Assembly (NCBI RefSeq): GCF_003171515.1
Contig: NC_089390.1
Coordinates: 9,428,274 to 9,492,273, forward strand
Direction: 5' to 3'
From: Pyrenophora tritici-repentis
Lineage: Eukaryota; Ascomycota; Dothideomycetes; Pleosporales; Pleosporaceae
Length of the DNA: 64,000 nucleotides
Shown here: positions 20,320 to 29,908 of the stretch, piece by piece
How positions within the stretch are numbered: position 1 is the first letter of the stretch
Layout of the letters: every line of letters starts with the position of its first letter
The notes under the pieces: model-generated
The model's input: only the letters and a program-made list of their open reading frames with translations
Told to the model about the DNA's origin: nothing
Database searches by the model: none
Translations under genes and position numbers: made by a program

Positions 20320-21786
20320 GAGTCTTAATGCGTAAGGAATTTTTTAATTAATCGAATAAGAAGCTGATGTGTTTCGCTCGCGATGTCAGTAGTTGGCCCA
20401 GCTTTGGAGTAACAGACGTTATGGCAGCACCCAGTGAGGCTGCCCATCCTCTTTAACTAATGTAAGTCCGCTTCCGCACGGACAATAGCATCGGAATCTT
20501 GCCACGACCCTTGCATTGCAATTGCATATTTGAACTTGCACCAAGACCCTTCGCTCGTGGCTGCTATACCTGAAGAAAAACATGCCAAGCACGCCTGTTG
20601 CGTTCCTCGATCGGTTCAGTCGCCTTTGGTAAAGCGGGCTACAAAATTCAGCGATTTTATGTCCTTGAAGTGTGGAATGCTTCACCAAATCCAGAGAAAG
20701 GTAAACGGCCTTTTCTTCATCTCGCGCAATATATCGATTCTTGTGCCTACGGTGATTGAATACCGAATTTAAGACGCTGGTACCTGGTTTTCTATGACTC
20801 TCAACTATACCGGCAACTTCTCTGACCGATGCTTGGATGCGCATGAGCGAAGAAGCGCAAGCGACGACGCAACGCGATCTTTCCAACTACCTTAGTGAAG
20901 TACGAGCTACACAGCCTCCAAAGCCTAGCTATATTGGATCTTATATTGGTGGACCATCGTATGATCATCGTGTTGACGTTGGCCGTCTCTGCGGTCCTTT
21001 CATCTCGGTGTCTGAATTTCGCAACTTCCTTGTCGTACCCGTCGCAATGTTCCCCCGTCCCGAACTTGCAGTATCCTATTGTCTACAATAAAAGGACGAC
21101 CATGAGATCATGTTTTCCCACGCAAATCTATGTGGGGACTGCATTTTCGTTTAACCGTCCACCGGAAGGTCCACCGCAATCATTGACCGTGAGATGGCGG
21201 GCTGGTGGCCTGCATATTGGCAGTACATTAAATCACAATTCGGAAACCGATATATGCCTCAGTGGGAATTATTCGTGTCGAAAGTTTTGGATCCTTATCA
21301 GTACGGACTGCGAACTGAGCGTATTCTCCAGCAATCTTGATCTGAAAAGCCTTTTCGTCCGAGCATTATTTCTGATCCATGTGATCAAACTCTTCGTTCT
21401 CTTTAACCCTGCCAATACTGATCTAGTTTAGGTGTTACTCTGTTGGGAATCGAACCTGCGGTAGATAAGGCAGCTGGTTGCTGCATGCACGAGCTTGGAT
21501 TACACGGCTGACTAAGCCGTGTGGTCCGAGCTCTAGCTGCTGCCTTACTGCCGACCTCCCTCCACCTCCATAGAACAACAAGAACAATCACAATCATTTC
21601 AACTCGTTGCAACGAAGGTGATTCCGATACCTTAGCCGTATCAACATACTCCTTGATCGATCCCTCCGGTATCGGTAGTCGGGTCAGCGATGCGTTCTCT
21701 AGTAAAATAGGGAGCACATGAATGCAGTCTAACCATGCCGTATGTTCTTTGATAGTTACATGTAAAGTCCGCAGTATGAACCTTTT
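20320..21786. other. Unresolved stretch with possible gene remnants and a long hairpin
   Basis: On the minus strand 20419-20886 is open for 155 codons without an ATG near its start. On the plus strand 20837-21091 is open for 84 codons (MRMSEEAQATTQRDLS...). The two overlap, so at most one can be real, and neither shows a motif I know. They could be pieces of a decayed coiled-coil protein. A hairpin with a tRNA B-box-like word is described separately at 21467-21546. Confidence 0.3.
21467..21546. repeat. Imperfect long hairpin with adjacent B-box-like word
   Basis: Three nested arm pairs are visible: AAGGCAG with CTGCCTT (21467-21473 and 21540-21546), GAGCTTGGA with TCCGAGCTC (21491-21499 and 21525-21533, one mismatch), and ACACGGCT with AGCCGTGT (21502-21509 and 21515-21522). 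On the minus strand GGTTCGATTCCC, a good tRNA B box, follows at 21445-21456. The whole does not fold as a normal tRNA, so a decayed tRNA, a SINE-like piece or a chance hairpin are all possible. Confidence 0.35.
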
Positions 21787-23178
21787 TCAGGAATCGAGCC
21801 GTTCAAAGTGGCCTGGTCTGTTCTCTCCATCCAAACTCTCCATCTCTGAATCTTCTCCCTTGTCCACTGTAGCAATAACATGATAAGGGTCCATCAACCG
21901 CCCGTCGGTCGCTTTCTCGGGATTCTCCCAACAGATGTAAAAAAAGTCGACGATAAACGGGACCCATGTAGCGAGTGCCAGTACTTGTCCAAAGCTCCAT
22001 TCAGTATCCTTATTTTCTTTGCCAGAGTGGTTGCGTATCTTGATAGTGACGTGGACGAACCACAAGACATAGGCCCACATGATACCTGTGGCGATAATAG
22101 GAATTGCCCAGAACACCCATTGTTGCTTCTGTGCGCGTTCGCTCTGGCCATTGAAGAATGCGCACAGGGTTTTGCTAAAGTATAGGTAAGAGTTCATGCC
22201 AACAATAAGAAGACTGGCAACTATCCAAGAAAAAATGGACATGACTCTGAAGGACTTAAACTCTAAGCAAAAAAGCTCATGATCTGATGGATACTGTCCT
22301 TCATATTGACTGTTGCGGGAGTGCCAGCTGCGTATCAACAACCATACGGTTAGAATCTCGATTAAGAGCCACAAAAACATTCTGCCCTTTGATCGACGCA
22401 ACATATCCAATGCAGCGAGCTGGAGTACTGCCACTGGTAACAGTGAGTTCAGAGGCATGAAAAATCTCAGCATCCACGTTATAGGACTACTATCTTGTCT
22501 CTCTTTGTCGCTGCCGAAAAGAGCGGCAGCCAGCATAGCTACCGCAAAAACAGACGATGCCGATAGAAATTGGGTTGTCGAGTGCTGGATTGCAGGCAGG
22601 ATCCTTGAAATATAGCGGCCACGTAGCCGTTGAGACTTGCTTCCTGGTGAAATTTTCGAGACTTGTATGGTGATGAGCGCGAAAAGGTAGATCGAAACGA
22701 GGACCGCTTGGAGGAGATAGGTGACCAGCATCTGTTGATCAAAAATCGTACTAGTTAGTGTTGGTTCTTATGCCGCTGCATGTTTACATACCCCTACTCC
22801 AGCGATATCCGGGTTCCCCTCCCAAGCATGCGCACGACACATGTCATCGTGGCATTTATGCCAACCATACGCTTGAATCTCCTCATATATGTTGGTCGTG
22901 AGGAACCATATCCAGAACCCTGTCGTCAGGGATGGGGTTTGTATACCTTCCGTCTGCAGGAAGTCTTGCACTGCGTCAAGAATGTATGGGTAGGCATGAT
23001 GTAGTGCTTCAATGTCCGCATTTTCCTGTATACCCTTCCATATCTCGACTGCATGGGAGCAATTGTTGAAATGAAACTTAACTGAGTCACTTAGCGTCAG
23101 ATTAAGGATTTGTGTCGTGTTCATTGTTGCGAAGGTACCAAGGCGGCTTGCGGGATGGTGATTATCCGGAAGTAGCAT
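21787..23178 (-). CDS. Polytopic membrane protein, function unknown
   Basis: Two exons, 22792-23178 and 21787-22731, are joined by a 60-nt intron (22732-22791, donor GTATGT, branch-like CTAAC, acceptor CAG) in phase 0 and encode 443 residues. The junction reads EGNPDIAGVG-MLVTYLLQAVLV, typical of a family of fungal membrane proteins without assigned function. The N-terminal exon is soluble, with CHDDMC and a WEGNPD motif before the first helix. The second exon holds about seven hydrophobic segments, then an acidic hydrophilic tail (KGEDSEMESLDGENRP). The start could also be the ATG at 23124 (MNTTQIL). Codon usage and the intact splice signals suggest a working gene. No function is inferred. 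Confidence 0.75.
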
Positions 23179-23660
23179 GAATCAGTCTGGATGAATGAAG
23201 GGAGTAGACTTATCATTGATTTTGGTGATGCTAACAGTCGCTTCATGTATCTCTATGAGCTCAGCTAGCTGCTCCATTATACCTCCAATTTTAGTATGGT
23301 GGAAAGCTGAAAGAATAAAAGCAAATCATACACGCCTCCCACAATCAGTTGATGCACACATCGGTCGAGAAAGTGCCAAGCCGTACACAGCATCGCCACA
23401 GCCCCGGGCTGAATGTCATGACGTTTGCAGGAGAGCCCAGCTGAATAGATGTGGCACAATACAAGAGAAGCGAAGAATCTGCGACAGCGGGGATCCGTAG
23501 ACGATTACTCATCCTACTACTAGTCTTTCAGCACCCCATTTGGGTATCGTGAAGGAGATAAGGTGCATGGTTTGTATGAATAACTTGCGCTATGTATGCC
23601 GCACCTGCTTTTCCGGGTTTCCAATATTGCAGCCCCTACGTGACGATGTCATCATTGTAG
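23179..23660. other. Intergenic stretch
   Basis: Upstream of the membrane protein gene. Nothing beyond short chance frames is visible, so it probably contains that gene's promoter. Confidence 0.4.
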
Positions 23661-24098
23661 GCGGAGCAGCTATTTCAGCAAAAACAGGCTTTAGTATTCA
23701 CTAAAACCAAACACAGGCTTCTTTGGGAGTGCAACCAGGCTGACACTACGCCTCCTACTCTTTTAGATACTTGTATGTTTTTGGGTGTTATGATTGAACT
23801 CGCAAGCAGTCGCAGGCTGCTCCTTCTCCGCTGCCTTGGGCGCGACAGGCACGTCCATCGCTTATACGGCAGCCTCATACTCGTCCTAAAGAAGCTGCAC
23901 CCCCAGCTACCATTTCTTGTCTAGGATATCTGGCAATTGTATCTTTTGCGCAATAACTCCTCTCAGCCTCGTGTGCCTGTCGCTTTCAAAGACGAGTACC
24001 AAACAGTGCCAACTTTGTACTGGTCCGGCCACTTAGGTAGCATCGAATTGCCGCCCCAATCCCATTCCTTCTCATCGGCTATAAAATTGCGGGGTTGA
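23661..24098 (+). pseudogene. Remnant of an unknown protein gene with one nonsense codon
   Basis: A single frame of 145 codons is open from just after a TAG at 23658 to TGA at 24096-24098, except for a TAG at 23922-23924. The reading is protein-like on both sides: HRLLWECNQADTTPPTLLD before the stop, and DEYQTVPTLYWSGHLG after it. The stop fits CAG-to-TAG. No ATG is near the left end, so the 5' part is lost or spliced in from elsewhere. I do not recognise the family. Confidence 0.4.
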
Positions 24099-24828
24099 TA
24101 ATTTTCGTGTTGCAGGAGCTAATTCTTGATAATCATTGCACGTGTGGTAAGATTCAGCACGCGCGCATCTCGCGCGAAGAATACACCTATCACCAACCGT
24201 GGCAGTGTTTACTCCATGTTCTACCAGTCATCTGCGCCAAGTATTGAGATTGTGGTGTCGCTACAGCTGAGTTTGTTGATGAGATCGTCGCTCGCGAATC
24301 GGTCGGAGACGTCGCTAGTTAAGAACGAGGGGGAGAGGCTTGTGGCGGGGAAGGGTTCCGTGATCTTCATGGATGTACCTACCCGGTAAGGCTTAGGCCC
24401 CACACTACAGCAAAGAGGCGGAAGACGTCGCATTTAATTGTTCTACAACGGTGCTGACTATTGTGCAAAAGTTGAGTATGTACGTGCGAGTAAGCTGCTG
24501 CAAGCTTTGTAATTAGCTGCCATCACCATCTTGCCTTGCTCCTGATATCGCAACTAAAGACCTATTACGATCACGCGAAGCACGTGACACAGCTTTTCCG
24601 ACCCCTTGTCCATAAAGCAAGGTAATACTTATCGCGTGTGTTATAGAATGCTGCTACCAGGTATTGTGTATGTCACCGCTCGCTGCGTGGTATGCAAGCG
24701 AGCGCGTACCTGAGTGGTGCTGCTGTCTGCGGCAGAACTCGGGCCTCCGGCGGCTTGAGCGCAAGTTTAGACGAAGTGGCTTGAGAATTCAAAATGAGCT
24801 CTGTAGGGGTGCTCACTGTGTTGATTCG

Positions 24829-24900
24829 CGCACCAATGAGTGATTGCGATATGAATACATTTGGTTGACCCGAGGGTGTTCGATAACGCTGAATTGCTGT
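24829..24900 (+). repeat. Dispersed 72-bp repeat, copy A
   Basis: It aligns over exactly 72 bp without gaps to 59859-59930, with 50 matches by my count (about 69%). Both begin CGCACCA, share TGATTGCG, TTGACCC and TCGATAA, and end CTGCTGT or TTGCTGT. Most differences are transitions. It is probably a shared relic of an old transposon. Confidence 0.5.
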
Positions 24901-25201
24901 TCACTCAATCAACGCGGAGGGTGCCAGTAGCATCAAAGATATACAACGAGCTGCGGATCATGTTGCAGACAGTCTACACCGTCTCGGTGAATGATAACAC
25001 GGCCATAGCTTGCGGGTAGTAATTATTATGGAAAATTCGACTTGCCGAGTGGGACTGCTTCTGACAACAATACTCGTGTGGGACTTTTGAAAGGGGTAGA
25101 TAGCACGGCTTGGGAAGGAAGTTACTAAAAAAGCCACTGCGCGCATGACATCAGCCGGGATCCTCAAATGAGGGTCACGTGATTCTCGTAAAGCACCGAC
25201 T

Positions 25202-25245
25202 TTTTTACGAGTAGGCCCGTAAATGCTCGTAACCACTCGTAAAAA
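25202..25245. repeat. Perfect 11-bp inverted repeat in a CTCGTAA-rich patch
   Basis: TTTTTACGAGT (25202-25212) is matched by ACTCGTAAAAA (25235-25245). Two further CTCGTAA words lie at about 25184-25190 and 25226-25232. The patch is about 180 bp upstream of the protease-like gene start, so it may be a regulatory motif cluster or a foldback relic. Confidence 0.45.
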
Positions 25246-25421
25246 TGACTGGCTGCAGGATCTAGACACCCCCTGAGATCTACTGCCGGGATTAGCCTCA
25301 CCGTACGGCGACGATGTTGGTACGAGACGATTTCTATAAGTTGAACGTAACTCTTCCATGATATTCATTCTCATCATCCCCAGTCGCTCTTTTCTCCGCC
25401 AAAGTAGAGTTTATCGTCGCC

Positions 25422-26873
25422 ATGCTGTCCCTCGCTCAAATTGCGGCGATTCTCACCTTCGCCGGCGCAGCGATTGCAAACCCGGTTCCACTTGGTGAGT
25501 CAACACATATTCCTACACCGCCTGCATGAAACTACAATGAGCAACTGCTGACATAAACATTGGAACAGACGAACCGTCTTCCTTCTCCATCGACCAAGCG
25601 CATCATACCGAACGCTCGGTCAACACCGCGCTGGAGTTACTTCGGTATAAGCGGGAAAATAATGAGCCCATCCCCGAAGCGCTCATTCAGTCTGCCAAGA
25701 GGAGTACGGAAGAGATAAAAGCTGCCCTAAGTACACGAGGACTCTCGGGATCTGTCGGTGCCATCTCATATAATATGTATGATGCTCTGTATCTGAGTCC
25801 AATGGTCATTGGTGGCAAAACGCTCCATGTCGAACTCAGTACTGCAACCGGTGAATTGTAAGAAAACCCAATAGTTCACCAACTACAGACGCGTGTAATT
25901 CCAAGCTAACGTTCCTCAAGCTGGGTGTTCTCTTCTTTGCAACCAAAATCTCAGCTCCAAGATCGCCAGTTCTATCAGGTGAATCCGGCCAAGGAGAAGA
26001 AGGGTTATTACTTCGATACCCAATACACAACCGAAGCCTCAGTGGTACAGGGCAGAGTGTTTACTGAAAATAGTGAGTCACTATCTATCTTGGACGCTGA
26101 GGCTGCATGTATACTAATACAACCTTATAGTCAAGCTCGGCGACATTACGACCGTACAAGACATAGGGGCCGCAAACTACACCGGTGACGACCTAGTGGA
26201 TATGATAGCCGACGGTTCATGTGGTATTGGCTTTGGCTATACCAACTCAGTTGAACCGCAGAGATCACTGACATTCTTCGAAACTATCATGCCCCGACTT
26301 TCAAAGCGCCAGTTCTCTGTCGCCTTGAGACACCTGTGCCCGGGTTCATACGATTTTGGCGAATTCGACACTAAGAAGATGGCTTCTCCTTTTGTCTACG
26401 TCCCTGTAGAGGACGACAACGAGTGGGGTGCCTGGAGGTTCTGGGGAGATGGATTCGCCGTCGGTTCCAAGCCAGTAACGTCCCGCCGTATGCTCATACA
26501 CCTTACGACAAGCACTTCTGTCTCCTACACCGACCCGGATATCGTCGCCGACTACTGGAAGCAGGTTCAAGGAGCAAAGATAGATGAAAAATATGGTGCT
26601 TACGTCTTTCCATGCAATGCCACAAACCTCCCCGACGTCACCTTCATCTTTTCCGGCAGCAGGCAGGTCATTCCTGGCAAATTCATGAATGGAGGAGTTG
26701 TTGATCGTAAGACGAAAACCTGCTATGGTCTCCTTCAGAATATTGGGGGTGGCGTTGACTTCAGCCTTCTTGGTAACAACTTTTTCAAGGAGAAGTACGT
26801 GCTTCACGACATGAATGATCCGAAGAATCTGAGACTCGGATTTGCCAAGCTGGCCCCCTCCAAGAAGTGGTAG
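25422..26873 (+). CDS. Secreted aspartic-protease-like protein lacking both catalytic aspartates (pseudoprotease)
   Basis: Four exons (25422-25494, 25569-25857, 25921-26072, 26131-26873) encode 418 residues. All introns have standard signals, and the second has GCTAAC before its acceptor. A signal peptide (MLSLAQIAAILTFAGAAIA) and a propeptide precede a pepsin-A1 fold. Fold landmarks are present: ADGSCGIGFGY for the DG(I/L)LGLGF block, then TFFETI, YGAYVFPCNATNLPD, VIPGKF, and LLGNNFFKEKYVLHD near the end. Where active enzymes have DTGS before LWVFSS, this has STATGEFWVFSS; where they have DTGTT, it has LTTST. The flap YGDGS is YTTEAS. Both catalytic Asp residues are therefore gone while the frame and splice sites are intact. 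It should bind rather than cut, for instance as a decoy or lectin-like effector, but that is inference. Confidence 0.88.
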
Positions 26874-28330
26874 CTTATAGCTCTACATCAGACATTCTCT
26901 CCCACCAGTCGATAGTTAGACAATCTTAATATCAATCTGTATGCTGCCTTCCATTTGGCTGGGGCTGCTCAATTATCAATCATACTCAGCTGTGCTTTGT
27001 GTTGCGGGAAGCGGCTCCACCCGCCTAAGTGCCCTTCCCAAAGCGGGACCCTTGCAGCCATCTCGTAGTTACCTACCCACGCCTAGACATGTGCCCCACA
27101 CTACAGCTCAGCTTGGCACAATGTAGTACAATCCCCACATTGCTTGCAGCTTAGAAAAAGACTAGTCTTTACGCACGAAGATCCTCCACGCTCAGTCAAA
27201 CAAAAGGAACAGCCCCCCGAATATTACCACTAACTTACTACTTCCATTTCAGACCGAACAAACAGCTGAACATTACGTCCAATGCGGGTGTACAACTCAT
27301 GAGCCCTCCTACGATCGCAAAGTGGGGGCGTCGTCATTATCGTTGAAGTCGGCTGGGCGCGGAGAAACAGATATGTGTAGTGGAAGTTACTTACCTCAAG
27401 GCTCATACTATCTTCACTGGCTCACAGAACTGCTTAGCTGATTGTACATGTAGAAAGCGGGATTGCCGGAGCGGAATTTCTCTCAATGTCATTTCAGCAT
27501 GCGTGACAAAAACGGCCGCATTATTGTGTTCGATGACCATCCGATGTTCAGTAGGGAGGTAGCCCGAGCACGAGAAGGAAACCGGCAGAGTGTTGTGGTT
27601 GCAGTGAACAAGGGAAATCCGCCTAACATTCCTATACAGATATGTGGTGGAAAGATCGCCATACCAAGATTTTGTCGGATGTAGGACAGGGCAGAAGAGA
27701 GGAAGAAGGTTGTTGTATTGAGAGAGCTACATAGAGCGATTATATACACAACCGAGATGAGTAAGCAGATGACGAGGAGTCACGTGAGTGATGCAGTTCA
27801 CATGTACATTGTGAACTGAGGTGCCATGCTGACAGATTTTCTCCCCAGATGAATGCTGACATGCTGACACGAACTTCAGGCCTGCTGTTTGGCCCGGCAT
27901 CTCCTTATCGATCGGTCATGGGACATCTCTGGAGAGGGAAAAGACTTGCCTGGAAGCTCATATTGAGATGGTTCGGGCTGGAATAAACGCTGTAGTAGCG
28001 GAATGTCGATGGGTAGCGAAGCAAAGCACAATGCGCACGATATAGCTGCGTATGCTATAGAGAAAGTAGTGATATACTGATTGTACGTACCTGAGCGTCT
28101 CCAGGTGCAGCAGGCGCAGAGCGCTGTGCGCTGTGCTGACACTGGCTTGGTATCCAATTTCTCCTCGATCAGTCCTTGTCTAACCCCCCTGTTGCCTGTA
28201 TGCGGTGCTTTTTCGGTCCGTAGACGCGTCATTCAATGTACATATTTAAGTAAAGGTCTCGCAATCTTGGTGGGGACTTTTCGGAAACACTACATCTGCC
28301 ATTTCTTGCCCATTCCTTCGAACCTCAATC
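26874..28330. other. Intergenic stretch with an unresolved cysteine-containing region
   Basis: After an intron-acceptor-like TTTCCATTTCAG (ending about 27252) a frame opens that reads EHYVQCGCTTHEPSYDRKVG. Another nearby frame reads NCLADCTCRKRDCRSG (about 27427-27474), and 27493-27681 is open with NGRIIVFDDHPMFSRE. These could be exons or remnants of a small secreted cysteine-rich protein, but I could not join them with consistent splice phases. The other parts (26874-27240 and 27690-28330) show nothing convincing. Confidence 0.3.
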
Positions 28331-28691
28331 ATGAAAGCTTCCACGTAAATTCTCCTCTTTACCGCATCGCTCGCAACTGCACAAGACGAAGGCCCAGATT
28401 ACCCAATGTCCCCACCCACCTATCCAATATGCGGACCAGCGCGTCCATTCCATTCATACAACAAGAATTGGGGTAATGATGGATGCGACGACTGCTATCG
28501 TCAAAGATTCTGGTGCGAAAGCTTTCCTACCGTATGCTCTATAGGTACATCACCGGTAAAACAAAATGCCACTTGTGTAGAGACCACTTGCAATATTCAT
28601 GTAAGTAAAATTAGCTTTGATAACTACAACCAAGGTGTTGACTAATATGTTCTAGTACCAATGTTGTAGTAGTAGAGAAGTCCTGAGATAG
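28331..28691 (+). pseudogene. Small secreted cysteine-rich protein gene with a stop codon in the signal peptide
   Basis: Two exons (28331-28600 and 28656-28691) are separated by a 55-nt intron (GTAAGT...TAG) in phase 0. The reading is MKAST, TAA (28346-28348), then ILLFTASLATAQDEGPDYP, a clear signal-peptide core with an Ala-X-Ala-type site. The mature part is about 80 residues with nine cysteines (CGPA, CDDC, WC, VC, TC, TC and a final CC) and ends at TAG 28689-28691; AATAAAA follows at once. Small size, export signal and cysteine density are those of fungal effector candidates. The single stop would block export; translation from the ATG at 28406 would give a cytosolic form. I know no family match. 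A sequencing error at 28346 is possible. Confidence 0.6.
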
Positions 28692-28748
28692 AATAAAAGG
28701 GTCGGTTGAAGCCAATCAATACACACATCTACTATTACACATCCACAC

Positions 28749-29411
28749 CTAGACCATGCCTGCGACCAAGCCAACCACACCCCCAGCCCCAATCATAACA
28801 GCCCTTGCCAAATTCAACTTCGCAAACTTTTCCAACAAACCATCCACCACCTCATCCATCTCCTCACTACTCTCCTTCTCCGTCTTCTCCATCGGCCCAC
28901 TCAAATCCCTCCACTGACTAACATCGCCCTCCCCCTCCACACTCTCCTCCGCGCTCTTTTCCCCCGCCTTCTCCCCATTCTGGCGGCGATACCTTGCAGA
29001 CTTGGTACTGCGACTACCGCCCAACTCCTCGTTCTTTTCGATGAGCGCAAAGTTCGTGGGCACCATGACTAGCGTCGTCCATGGCGCGATGCTGATTGAG
29101 AGCGCGGCGGCGAGGAGGTAGAGGCCGGGTTGGCCGCGTAGGGCGGCGGAGGCGAGGGAGGAGAATGAGGAGAGGGAGGAGCTGGGTAGAGTGGTGTAGG
29201 TGAGGTAGAGGAAGCCAGCTGTGGAGGCTGCGGCGGCAGTGGGGAAGACGTGCGAGCCCCGGGAGAAGAGCCAGCGTGTCATGGGGAGGGAGCGGGACGC
29301 GGGTTGTGATTTCAGGAGAGGCACGTCGAAGAAGGTGAGGGTTGCTATGCCGCCGGATGCTATGAGCGCCGTGGCTGCGCTGAGGATTTGGACGGTTTGC
29401 GCTGCCGACAT
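28749..29411 (-). CDS. DUF1772 (anthrone oxygenase-like) membrane protein
   Basis: This is a single exon of 220 residues. Four hydrophobic helices match the DUF1772 layout: ILSAATALIASGGIATLTFF at the N-terminus, then MTRWLFSRGSHVFPTAAAAS, the segment around LYLLAAALSISIAPWTTLVM, and a C-terminal MIGAGGVVGLVAGMV. The family includes anthrone oxygenases of polyketide pathways but also many membrane proteins of unknown role. PTNFAL(I)EKN after the third helix is the usual family signature. A low-complexity acidic insert (about residues 130-185) lies before the last helix. No polyketide synthase is nearby, so a biosynthetic role is not supported. Confidence 0.8.
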   Translation of the reverse strand: MSAAQTVQILSAATALIASGGIATLTFFDVPLLKSQPASRSLPMTRWLFSRGSHVFPTAAAASTAGFLYLTYTTLPSSSLSSFSSLASAALRGQPGLYLLAAALSISIAPWTTLVMVPTNFALIEKNEELGGSRSTKSARYRRQNGEKAGEKSAEESVEGEGDVSQWRDLSGPMEKTEKESSEEMDEVVDGLLEKFAKLNLARAVMIGAGGVVGLVAGMV

Positions 29412-29908
29412 GTTTGTTGATGTTTTAATTCTCGGATATCAAGATGGGTAAATATTCCGAATCTAGTGCTTTGTTCGATACTTAAGAAAGATGAGGAGAT
29501 TGTTTGTGATGATGGTTTATTCAAAAAAGCACTTTTACTACTTGTTATATATTCCAGCCCTCTCACTACTATTGCATTCATGTGAAGACTGCGGCGCGCG
29601 CGGAGTCCGAAATCGTTAGTTGTCGTTGCGAACATAATGACGTTGTTGCCCAAATATTTGGTGGTTGTTGGCCGTGGGGACGTACGATGACGTTAGTCCC
29701 CACTTTTTGCTGACCCAAGCGCCAGCGAGTATCGCATTTCCCATATACCTTCGACGAGGATACCTGTCTCGGTGTGAATAAGCACCGAATGTACCGTCCT
29801 TGGAAACTGGTACAATACCAGAGTTGAGATACAGATGAAGCTGACACGTGCAATCGGGTCGTGACGACGCGATTGACACGTGTTGCTGCCCTTGGGGTAC
29901 CCCAGCGT
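29412..29908. other. Intergenic stretch
   Basis: It contains the promoter of the DUF1772 gene and the 3' region of the MFS gene. The frames here (for example 29578-29955 minus) have no protein character that I trust. Confidence 0.45.

Larger units (their letters stand above)
24099..25421. other. Intergenic stretch with a dispersed repeat and an inverted repeat
   Basis: A 72-bp segment (24829-24900) aligns without gaps to 59859-59930. An inverted repeat lies at 25202-25245. A minus-strand frame at 24221-24433 (69 codons, ending SILGADDW) looks fairly protein-like but has no motif or neighbour to support it. The last 170 bp should hold the promoter of the protease-like gene. Confidence 0.4.

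Noticed and set aside
20895..21431. 178-codon plus-strand frame
   Set aside because: It starts with GTG, overlaps competing frames, and crosses an obvious AATAAAA word; no domain is seen.
21437..21546. Possible tRNA gene on the minus strand
   Set aside because: A good B box is present, but the anticodon arm has an 8-bp stem with a 5-nt loop, the acceptor arms do not pair, and spacing is wrong for a tRNA.
24958..25377. 139-codon minus-strand frame
   Set aside because: It covers the CTCGTAA inverted repeat and has no motif; the plus-strand promoter of the pseudoprotease is the better explanation.
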